This document shows, piece by piece, positions 1 through 6,980 of a stretch of DNA of 64,000 bases. The translations under genes and the position numbers were made by a program. The stretch covers positions 1,550,001 to 1,614,000 of the forward strand of contig NC_017741.1 of assembly GCF_000277405.1 (NCBI RefSeq). The letters are read 5' to 3'. The notes below the pieces were generated by a model. That model had not been told where the DNA came from and ran no database searches. It saw only the letters and a list, made by a program, of their open reading frames with translations. Source of the stretch: Helicobacter pylori Shi112. Its GTDB lineage: Bacteria > Campylobacterota > Campylobacteria > Campylobacterales > Helicobacteraceae. How positions within the stretch are numbered: the first letter of the stretch is position 1; the number at the start of each line of letters is the position of its first letter.

Positions 1-490
1 AACTCTCTATGACCAAGCAAAGCGACAAGGCTTCATAACAAAAAATAAAATACCCTTTAGGTTTTAGGCATTTTTTCACTTTAGCCGCTAAAGAAGCGAA
101 ATCTAATTCGCTCTGGTGTCTCGCATGCCCTTTAATTTTAGATTTGATAGAGCCTAAGGCATAAAAAGGAGGGTTGCACACAATCACATCATACAAAATC
201 GGGGGTTTGAAATCTAAAAAATCGCTTTCAAACACTTGGGCGTTGGGGAATTTAAGGGCGTTTTTTTGGGAGCAAAACGCCATTTTGCCATCCTTTTCCA
301 CTAAATGAACGCTCGCTAGCGGGTTATCTCTAGCGCAGAGTAAGCCTAAAACCCCACACCCTGAGCCTATGTCTAAAATCGCGCCGCTATTTTTGATAAA
401 AGGGCGTGAAAAATCGTATAAAAAAAGCGAATCGCTATTGTAAGAATAAGCGTTTAAAGGCTGGTATAATCTTAAGAGTTTTCTATCCAT
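1..490 (-). CDS. SAM-dependent methyltransferase, TrmN6-like (3' end off the window)
   Basis: Reading the minus strand from an ATG at 490 gives an open frame that runs off the left edge, about 163 codons. It begins MDRKLLRLYQPLNAYSYNSD and carries a class I SAM-binding motif (LDIGSGCGVLGLL) followed by NPPFY, the amino-methyltransferase motif IV. That combination fits the TrmN6/YfiC group, which methylates adenine N6 in tRNA; the target here is inference. It overlaps the end of ribD by 19 bases, so the two are probably cotranscribed. The position matches HP1504 of strain 26695. The C-terminus is not visible. Confidence 0.75.
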   Translation of the reverse strand, partial: MDRKLLRLYQPLNAYSYNSDSLFLYDFSRPFIKNSGAILDIGSGCGVLGLLCARDNPLASVHLVEKDGKMAFCSQKNALKFPNAQVFESDFLDFKPPILYDVIVCNPPFYALGSIKSKIKGHARHQSELDFASLAAKVKKCLKPKGYFIFCYEALSLCLVIES

Positions 491-1506
491 AAAAGGGCTT
501 CATTTTCTAAGATTTGCGCATGCAACAACCGCCCTTTAAAAGGGGTTTTTAGAGCGAATGCGCTAAACGCTTCGTTAATCATAGACGCATGCGAATGCAA
601 AAGCAATGCATCTATTTTATCCCTCAAGCTCTCAAACAATTCCCACCCCCCTTCAATGAAATTAAACCCCTTCTCTAGGGGCAAATCTTTAGGGTCATAG
701 AAAGCATTAACCAAACGATTAGGTGCAGAAAAAACCTTTGAATTGGGGTCAATTGAATGCTTGGATAAAATAGCGATATTGGGGTTTTTATTTTGATAAA
801 AGCTATCGCAAAAGCGAGCGTCTAATAAGGGGTTATCCGTTCTTATGGTTTTCCCAGAAACAATAAGCGTGTCGCATATTGCTCGCTGGTTGTGCGTGAA
901 AATAACGCTTTTTTGCCCGGTGATTTTGCCATGACAATAATCCCCATTCATCCTTAAAGCGAGTTTGAACAAATTAAAACGCCCCTTTTGTTCCATTATC
1001 CTAAAAGGCAGGAGCAAGTCTTTAGCCTTGTTTTCCAAACTCTCACAAACCACCCCTTCAATACGAGCCTTTTGCAGCCTTGCTAAACCCCCTTTTTTCG
1101 CTTCGTTTTCTTCTGTGGCAATGACCACTCTTTTAGGCTTTAAAATTTCTAACAACCCACTGCACGCCGGGGTTTTACCATAAGAATTACATGGCTCTAG
1201 GGTGATTAAAAAAACGCAGTCTTTAAAAGCGTTGTCGTGGTGGGTTTTTAAAAAATCGCTTAAAGTTTTAGGGTCTTCTAATTTTTCTAAATCGTTTTTC
1301 AAACCGGGGCGTAAAATCTTTAACGCTGATTGGGCGGCTAAGACTTCTGCATGTGGGGTTTTGGCTTTTTTGTGGGTTTCTAAACTCAAGATTTCATGGT
1401 TTTTATCTAGCACCATGCAAGCCACGCTTGGGTTTTCTAGGGCTAGGGTTTGATGCTCCCATGCCTTATTCAAGCAAATTTCTAATAAACTCTCATAAAG
1501 TCTCAT
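472..1506 (-). CDS. ribD: Bifunctional riboflavin biosynthesis deaminase/reductase RibD
   Basis: RibD carries out two steps of riboflavin synthesis in the cytoplasm: deamination of the pyrimidine intermediate and reduction of its ribosyl side chain. The N-terminal cytidine-deaminase-like domain shows the zinc-binding set PHAEV (His52, Glu54) and PCNSYGKTPAC (Cys106, Cys115). The remaining ~200 residues correspond to the RibD C-terminal reductase, with only weak visible motifs, as is common in epsilonproteobacteria. At 344 residues it is near family length. Its ATG overlaps the gltS stop codon (ATGA, 1503-1506), indicating translational coupling. Corresponds to HP1505. Confidence 0.9.
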   Translation of the reverse strand: MRLYESLLEICLNKAWEHQTLALENPSVACMVLDKNHEILSLETHKKAKTPHAEVLAAQSALKILRPGLKNDLEKLEDPKTLSDFLKTHHDNAFKDCVFLITLEPCNSYGKTPACSGLLEILKPKRVVIATEENEAKKGGLARLQKARIEGVVCESLENKAKDLLLPFRIMEQKGRFNLFKLALRMNGDYCHGKITGQKSVIFTHNQRAICDTLIVSGKTIRTDNPLLDARFCDSFYQNKNPNIAILSKHSIDPNSKVFSAPNRLVNAFYDPKDLPLEKGFNFIEGGWELFESLRDKIDALLLHSHASMINEAFSAFALKTPFKGRLLHAQILENEALLWIENS

Positions 1507-2750
1507 GATGGGAAAAAAGGCAAGAGCAAAAAGCCTTTAATCGCTAAAGCGTTAATAATATCAACAAAAAACGCTCCCACTAAAGGCACGACGATAAACG
1601 CTACATGCGATGGCCCGTAGTGGTTGGTGATGGTTTGCATATTCACCATAGCCGTTGGGGTCGCTCCAAGCCCAAAACCGCAATGCCCCGCGCACAACAC
1701 CGCCGCGTCATAATCCTTCCCACATACCCTAAAGGTTACAAGCACCACATAAAGGATCATAACCGCCACTTGAACGCTCAAAATAACCGCTAACGGCACA
1801 GCGAGTTTTAGCAATTGCAATAAATTCACGCTCATTAAAGCGTAGGCTAAAAACAGACTCAAACTCACATTCCCTATGACTGAAACCTCTCTGTCAAACA
1901 CGCTATGGATTTTAAAAAACGACAAGGTGTTTCTTAAAATAACCCCTACAAACAAGCACCACACAAAAGTCGGCAAGGTGAAGCTTTTAGGCATCAAATG
2001 CGATAAAAAAGTCCCCACCAATAAAGCGATCGCAATTAAAGCTAAAGTTTCTACAAAACTGGATGCGGTGATTAGGCGCTGCTCTTTAGGGGTTTCAAAG
2101 CCTTTAGACATCACGCCCTCTAAAGTATCTTTTTCTTTAGTGTCTTTAGGTTCTAGTTTGTATTTTGAGATCAAATATTTAGCGACAGGCCCTCCAATAA
2201 TCCCCCCACTCACCAAGCCAAAAGTCGCGCACGCCATGCCCACTTCTAAGCTGGAGCTAAAATTATAAGGTGGTTGGGTGAAAAAATTAGCCCATGCCGC
2301 GCTAGTGCCATGCCCTCCCACTAAAGCGATAGACCCCCCTAAAAGCCCCATTAAAGGATTGACCCCTAAAAGGCTAGCGATAGAAATCCCCACTGCATTT
2401 TGACACACCACAAACCCCGCCACAGCCAGCAAAAAAACCGCAAGCATTTTCCCGCCTTTTTGTAAAGATTTGAAATCCGCGCTCAAACCAATGGTGATAA
2501 AAAAAGTCAGCATTAAAGGATCTTTTAAAGAAGAATCAAATTGCAAGCCAAAATTGTAAAACTGACGCGCTAACATGATAGCAAAAGCGACTAAAACCCC
2601 GCCCACAACGGGCTCTGGAATATCATAATCGCGCAAAAACTTGACTTTAGAAATCACATAACGCCCCAAAAGCAGCACTAAAACCATGCACACCAAAGTG
2701 GCATAAATATCCAACTTAATTTCTTGCAAGCTTGCATCCTTATTAATCAA
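1503..2750 (-). CDS. gltS: Sodium/glutamate symporter GltS
   Basis: An integral inner-membrane protein of about 408-415 residues with roughly ten hydrophobic segments and the glycine-rich stretches typical of GltS (for example GGHGTSAAWANFF and GHCGFGLGATPTAMVNMQ). It takes up glutamate with sodium. The longest frame starts with TTG at 2750, but no ribosome site precedes it. A second TTG, seven codons in at 2729, sits about 8 bases after AAGG and is the better start. It is the upstream gene of a gltS-ribD-methyltransferase operon. Corresponds to HP1506. Confidence 0.9.
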   Translation of the reverse strand: MINKDASLQEIKLDIYATLVCMVLVLLLGRYVISKVKFLRDYDIPEPVVGGVLVAFAIMLARQFYNFGLQFDSSLKDPLMLTFFITIGLSADFKSLQKGGKMLAVFLLAVAGFVVCQNAVGISIASLLGVNPLMGLLGGSIALVGGHGTSAAWANFFTQPPYNFSSSLEVGMACATFGLVSGGIIGGPVAKYLISKYKLEPKDTKEKDTLEGVMSKGFETPKEQRLITASSFVETLALIAIALLVGTFLSHLMPKSFTLPTFVWCLFVGVILRNTLSFFKIHSVFDREVSVIGNVSLSLFLAYALMSVNLLQLLKLAVPLAVILSVQVAVMILYVVLVTFRVCGKDYDAAVLCAGHCGFGLGATPTAMVNMQTITNHYGPSHVAFIVVPLVGAFFVDIINALAIKGFLLLPFFPS

Positions 2751-2814
2751 ATTTATCTTATTATAATATAATACCCCCCTAAAAGAACGAGATTAGTTAG
2801 AAAGTAGGTGTTCC

Positions 2815-4014
2815 TTGCATACAGTATTACAAATTGGAGCTGGTGGCGTAGGCAGTGTGGTAGTGCACAAAATGGGCATGAACAGAGATGTGTTTAAAAA
2901 TATCATTTTAGCGAGCAGAAGCTTGGACAAATGCTATGCGATTAAAGAAAGCATGCTCAAAAAGGGTTTGGGGGAAATCAGCGTTGAGCAAGTGGATGCA
3001 GATGATACGCAAGCCTTAGTCGCTTTAATCAAAAAATACAAGCCTAAAGTCGTTATTAATGTGGCTTTACCCTATCAGGATTTAACGATCATGCAAGCAT
3101 GTTTAGAAACTAAAACGCATTACATTGACACCGCCAATTACGAACACCCGGATTTAGCGAAATTTGAATACAAAGAGCAATGGGCGTTTGATAGGGCCTA
3201 TAAAGAAGCAAGGATTTTAGGGATTTTAGGGGCTGGGTTTGATCCGGGCGTGACTAACGCTTATGTCGCTCACGCTCAAAAACACCATTTTGACACTATC
3301 CACACTTTAGATATTTTAGATTGCAACGCTGGGGATCACAAACGCCCTTTTGCGACGAATTTTAACCCTGAAATCAATTTGAGGGAAGTCAGCTCTAAAG
3401 GGCGTTATTATGAAAATGGCAAATGGATTGAAACAAAGCCTTTAGAAATCAAGCAAGTGTGGGCTTACCCGCAGATTGGCGAAATGGATTCGTATCTTTT
3501 ATACCATGAAGAATTGGAATCGTTAGTCAAAAACATTAAAGGCTTGAGGAGGGCGAGGTTTTTTATGACTTTCTCTCAAAATTATTTAACCCACATGAAA
3601 TGCTTAGAAAATGTCGGCATGCTAGGCATTAAAGAAATAGAGCATCAAGGCGTAAAAATCGTGCCGATACAATTTTTAAAAACCCTGCTTCCCGATCCAG
3701 CAACTCTAGCCAAAGACACCACCGGCAAAACCAATATTGGGTGCTATATGACCGGCATTAAAAACAACCAAGACAAAACGCTCTACATTTACAATGTGTG
3801 CGATCACAAGAAATGCTATGAAGAAGTGGGTTCGCAAGCCATAAGCTACACCACCGGCGTGCCAGCGATGTGCGCGGCTAAAATGATTTGCAATGACACT
3901 TGGAGCGCGGATCATTTTAGGGCTGGGGTGTTTAACATAGAAGAATTAAACACCGATCCCTTTATGGAAGAATTGGTTAGGCAAGGCTTGCCTTATGAAG
4001 TGATTGAGCGCTAG
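2815..4014 (+). CDS. Saccharopine dehydrogenase family protein, probable carboxynorspermidine dehydrogenase
   Basis: The protein opens with a Rossmann nucleotide-binding loop (IGAGGVGSVVVHKM, about residues 8-21) and has the length (399 aa) and late motifs of saccharopine-dehydrogenase-family enzymes. In related epsilonproteobacteria this family member reduces a Schiff base to carboxy(nor)spermidine in polyamine synthesis; assigning that here is inference. The start is TTG, 8 bases after an AGG ribosome site. It is divergent from gltS and convergent with ccoG, whose stop lies 10 bases beyond. No lysine pathway neighbours are present, which favours the polyamine reading. Corresponds to HP1507. 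Confidence 0.72.
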   Translation: MHTVLQIGAGGVGSVVVHKMGMNRDVFKNIILASRSLDKCYAIKESMLKKGLGEISVEQVDADDTQALVALIKKYKPKVVINVALPYQDLTIMQACLETKTHYIDTANYEHPDLAKFEYKEQWAFDRAYKEARILGILGAGFDPGVTNAYVAHAQKHHFDTIHTLDILDCNAGDHKRPFATNFNPEINLREVSSKGRYYENGKWIETKPLEIKQVWAYPQIGEMDSYLLYHEELESLVKNIKGLRRARFFMTFSQNYLTHMKCLENVGMLGIKEIEHQGVKIVPIQFLKTLLPDPATLAKDTTGKTNIGCYMTGIKNNQDKTLYIYNVCDHKKCYEEVGSQAISYTTGVPAMCAAKMICNDTWSADHFRAGVFNIEELNTDPFMEELVRQGLPYEVIER

Positions 4015-4023
4015 TTTTAGGCT

Positions 4024-5400
4024 TCAATCCTCACTTGGCGCAATAAACACCGATTCCCTTTCTATCGTAATATCCTTATCATCCGCGCTATAAGCTTGTA
4101 TTGTAATGGGGATGAGAGCGTCTTTAGCGTTCTTGTATTCTGTGGCGTTATTTTTTAGGGGTTTTCTTAAAATCACTACCGCTTTAATCTTTTGCCCGGC
4201 TTTAATGGCGATAGGGTTTAAAGGCTTTTTGATTTGAATGCCTTTTTGCCCTAAAATTTTGAAATAAAACTCATGGTCTTTATTGTCCGTGTTGTGGAAT
4301 AAAAACACATAATCGTTATCCACATACCCCCTAGAGCGCAATTCATACAGATCGCTGTTGCGGTTAATGTCTAAGAGCATGCGTTCTTTTTTAAACGAAG
4401 TGATGGCTAAAAGAGCGATCACAATAGCGATAACCCCCAAATAAGCGATCGTTTTTAAACGCACCAGGCGCACTTTTTGGCGCGTATTAATGGCGTTAGT
4501 TGAAGACCATTGGATGAGTGAAGGGCGGTTGAATTTGGCCATGGTAATTGTGCATGCATCCACGCATTCTAAGCAATTGATGCATTCTAATTGCAAGCCC
4601 TTCCTGATGTCAATGTGCGTGGGGCAAACCTGCACGCAATGCAAACAATTCACGCATTCGTTTTCTGGGTTGCGTTTTTTGGGGGGTAAGGGGAAGAGAT
4701 GACCCTGATTGTTATAAAGCGCTCCGCCGCGCTTTTCATCATAAATGGGGTTTAAGGTGTCATTGTCATACAACACCGATTGCACCCTAGCATAAGGGCA
4801 TAAATAAATGCAAAAACGCTCCGCAACCACCACTATATCAAACAGCACCACAGCCGTGCTAAAAAGCCAAAAACCCATAGCAATAGGGTGATCGCTAGGG
4901 TTTTTAAGATACATAAAAAAATCTTCAGGGGCGATGAAATAAAAGAAAAATAACATCATTAGCCCCGCCACAACAGGAGCGAACAACAAAACGCTCAATA
5001 CTTTACGCGCCTTATAGCTTGGGGTGTTTTTAGGGCTTTCTTGCTTGTTGCTGATCTTTTTATGGAGTTTGAAAATCTTAGTTTCAATCACATCTCTATA
5101 AAGCACCCTTAAAAAGGTTTGCGGGCAAGCCCACCCGCACCACACACGCCCAAGGCTAGTGGTGATGAAAAAAATCCCTATAAAAAGCAAAATAACCATA
5201 AAAGGCATGACTTGCAATTCTTCAGCGCTAAAGATCTTGCCTAAAAAATGCAACTGCTTATGCTCAAAGGAGATCAAAAACAAATGCGCCCCATTAATGC
5301 GAATGAAGGGCGTGATTAATAGCGCTAAAGAAATCAATAAAAACCCAATATAGCGCTTCAAGCGAAACGATTTTAAAAAATGGCTAGAAGATTCAAGCAT
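4024..5400 (-). CDS. ccoG: CcoG/FixG-type cytochrome oxidase maturation ferredoxin
   Basis: Membrane-anchored iron-sulfur protein linked to assembly of the cbb3 cytochrome oxidase, in copper handling. The N-terminal half has several membrane segments and the CGWACPQT motif. Two [4Fe-4S] clusters follow in CVNCLHCVQVCP and CINCLECVDACT, then a C-terminal Ig-like periplasmic domain. The start is placed at the ATG at 5400 because AGGA lies 8 bases upstream; an in-frame TTG at 5406 would add two residues. Convergent with the upstream-lying saccharopine dehydrogenase gene. Corresponds to HP1508. Confidence 0.87.
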   Translation of the reverse strand: MLESSSHFLKSFRLKRYIGFLLISLALLITPFIRINGAHLFLISFEHKQLHFLGKIFSAEELQVMPFMVILLFIGIFFITTSLGRVWCGWACPQTFLRVLYRDVIETKIFKLHKKISNKQESPKNTPSYKARKVLSVLLFAPVVAGLMMLFFFYFIAPEDFFMYLKNPSDHPIAMGFWLFSTAVVLFDIVVVAERFCIYLCPYARVQSVLYDNDTLNPIYDEKRGGALYNNQGHLFPLPPKKRNPENECVNCLHCVQVCPTHIDIRKGLQLECINCLECVDACTITMAKFNRPSLIQWSSTNAINTRQKVRLVRLKTIAYLGVIAIVIALLAITSFKKERMLLDINRNSDLYELRSRGYVDNDYVFLFHNTDNKDHEFYFKILGQKGIQIKKPLNPIAIKAGQKIKAVVILRKPLKNNATEYKNAKDALIPITIQAYSADDKDITIERESVFIAPSED

Positions 5401-5471
5401 TCTCAATATCCTAAAATTTTTAACCCACTATACCCTAACAACTTAACGCTTTCACTTAAAAAGCAACATGT

Positions 5472-5477
5472 TATAAT
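5472..5477 (+). promoter_or_regulatory. -10 element of plsY promoter
   Basis: A consensus TATAAT lies about 30 bases upstream of the plsY ATG, placing the transcript start near 5484. H. pylori sigma-80 promoters depend mainly on this element, and no clear -35 box is seen. A ribosome site GAAAGGG follows five bases before the ATG. Confidence 0.65.
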
Positions 5478-5505
5478 GATCGCTATTTTATTTGAAAGGG
5501 TACTT

Positions 5506-6168
5506 ATGGAAAGCGTTTTAAATTTCCTAACCAATATCAATGTGATTTTCACCCTTTTGGGCTATCTTATTGGGGGGATTCCTTTTGGCTATGCGTTAAT
5601 GAAAATCTTTTACGGCATGGATATTACTAAAATCGGATCGGGGGGCATTGGTGCAACGAATGTCTTGCGCGCTTTACAAAGTAAGGGCGTGAGTAACGCT
5701 AAACAAATGGCGCTATTAGTCTTAATCTTGGATCTTTTCAAAGGCATGTTTGCGGTGTTTTTGAGCAAATTGTTTGGGTTGGATTATAGTTTGCAATGGA
5801 TGGTCGCTATCGCTAGCATTTTAGGGCATTGCTATTCGCCTTTTTTGAATTTCAATGGAGGTAAGGGCGTTTCTACGATCATGGGCTCTGTGGTGTTGCT
5901 CATTCCTATTGAAAGCCTGATTGGTTTAGTGGTGTGGTTTTTTGTGGGCAAGGTGCTTAAAATCTCTTCACTCGCTAGCATTCTAGGGGTAGGCACAGCG
6001 ACTGTTCTTATCTTTTTTGTGCCTTATATGCATATCCCAGATAGCGTCAATATCCTTAAAGAAGTCGGCACGCAAACGCCTATGGTGCTTATTTTTATTT
6101 TTACCCTTATCAAGCATGCGGGCAATATTTTTAATTTATTAGCCGGCAAAGAAAAGAAAGTCCTATGA
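5506..6168 (+). CDS. plsY: Acyl-phosphate glycerol-3-phosphate acyltransferase PlsY
   Basis: PlsY moves the acyl group from acyl-phosphate to glycerol-3-phosphate, the first step of phospholipid synthesis, in the inner membrane. The 220-residue product has about five membrane segments, the conserved loop IGSGGIGATNVLR (acyl-phosphate site, with the GxxNxxR pattern) and FNGGKGVST. A longer frame opens at 5380, but the ATG at 5506 has a good ribosome site (GAAAGGG, 5-base spacing) downstream of a TATAAT promoter, so this start is chosen. It overlaps folB by four bases (ATGA). Corresponds to HP1509. Confidence 0.9.
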   Translation: MESVLNFLTNINVIFTLLGYLIGGIPFGYALMKIFYGMDITKIGSGGIGATNVLRALQSKGVSNAKQMALLVLILDLFKGMFAVFLSKLFGLDYSLQWMVAIASILGHCYSPFLNFNGGKGVSTIMGSVVLLIPIESLIGLVVWFFVGKVLKISSLASILGVGTATVLIFFVPYMHIPDSVNILKEVGTQTPMVLIFIFTLIKHAGNIFNLLAGKEKKVL

Positions 6169-6518
6169 AAACCCAACAAGGCGTTCATATCCATAACCTT
6201 GTGTTTGAAACGATTTTGGGGATTTTAGAATTTGAACGCTTAAAACCCCAAAAAATAAGCGTGAATTTGGATCTTTTCTACACGCAATTACCCAATAAGG
6301 CTTATTTGGACTACATAAAAATCCAAGAGCTTATTCAAAAAATGATGCAAGAAAACCAATACTTACTCATTGAAGACGCCCTGAAAGATTTGAGCCATGC
6401 TTTAAAAACGCGCTATAGTGAAATCTCTGAGCTTCATTTAAGAATCAGCAAGTTAGAAATTTCTCCAAATTCTCAAGTGGGAGCGAGCGTGAAAATTCGC
6501 TATGAAAACGATCTTTAG
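6165..6518 (+). CDS. folB: Dihydroneopterin aldolase FolB
   Basis: A 117-residue protein of the tunnelling-fold aldolase family that cleaves dihydroneopterin in folate synthesis. The beginning (IHNLVFETILGILEFER) matches the usual FolB start, where a conserved glutamate in the first strand helps bind the pterin. Length is normal. Its ATG overlaps the plsY stop, so the genes are translationally coupled. The 3' end overlaps the start of the receptor remnant at 6502. Corresponds to HP1510. Confidence 0.83.
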   Translation: MKTQQGVHIHNLVFETILGILEFERLKPQKISVNLDLFYTQLPNKAYLDYIKIQELIQKMMQENQYLLIEDALKDLSHALKTRYSEISELHLRISKLEISPNSQVGASVKIRYENDL

Positions 6519-6828
6519 CTTCTTTTTCCTTCTTATTGTTTTAAAAGCAAACCCCATAAACCCTTTATTAGAGCCGTTATATTTCCCAAGTTACGCGCAA
6601 TTTTTAAATTTAAAACCTCATTTTGTCATTAAAAAAAAGCACGCTTATAGACCCTTCCAATGGGGGAATACCATTATTATTAAACGCCATGACTTAGAAG
6701 AGCGCCAAAGCAACCAGCCAAGCGATATTTTCCGCCAAAACGCTGAAATCAATGTGTCTTCTCAAACTTTTTTAAGGGGCATGAGCAGCGCTTCTTCACG
6801 AATAGTGATCGATTCAGTCGTTCAGTAA
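6502..6828 (+). pseudogene. Truncated TonB-dependent receptor (FrpB-like N-terminal remnant)
   Basis: This 108-residue frame has a signal-like start and then matches the plug domain beginning of the neighbouring FrpB4: RHDLEERQSNQPSDIFRQNAEINV against RKELQQRQSNQIRDIFRTRADVNV. It ends with a stop codon where FrpB4 continues DGVAQNG. No barrel follows, so it cannot form a receptor. It looks like what is left of a tandem duplicate of frpB4. It overlaps folB and may still be translated as a short secreted peptide. Corresponds to HP1511. Confidence 0.75.
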
Positions 6829-6892
6829 AATGCTAAAACTTTTTTAATCATATTTTTCTTGGTATTTTCTTAATCCTAAAACAAATTTAAGG

Positions 6893-6917
6893 TATTATTA
6901 AATAGAATAATGTAATA
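6893..6917. promoter_or_regulatory. NikR operator upstream of frpB4
   Basis: The sequence reads TATTA, 15 bases, TAATA. This fits the H. pylori NikR operator pattern TRWYA-N15-TRWYA exactly. It lies about 65-90 bases before the frpB4 ATG, where a repressor would block the promoter. FrpB4 is known to be repressed by NikR when nickel is plentiful. Confidence 0.75.
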
Positions 6918-6980
6918 ATAACTTCAGGTTTAAAACTTGACTAAATTTTTAGAAAAAAGTGAATAGAAAGGCTAAAAGAA

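Noticed and set aside
1605-2268. Plus-strand frames opposite gltS
   Set aside because: They are shadows of a real membrane protein gene; no ribosome sites and no protein-like sequence.
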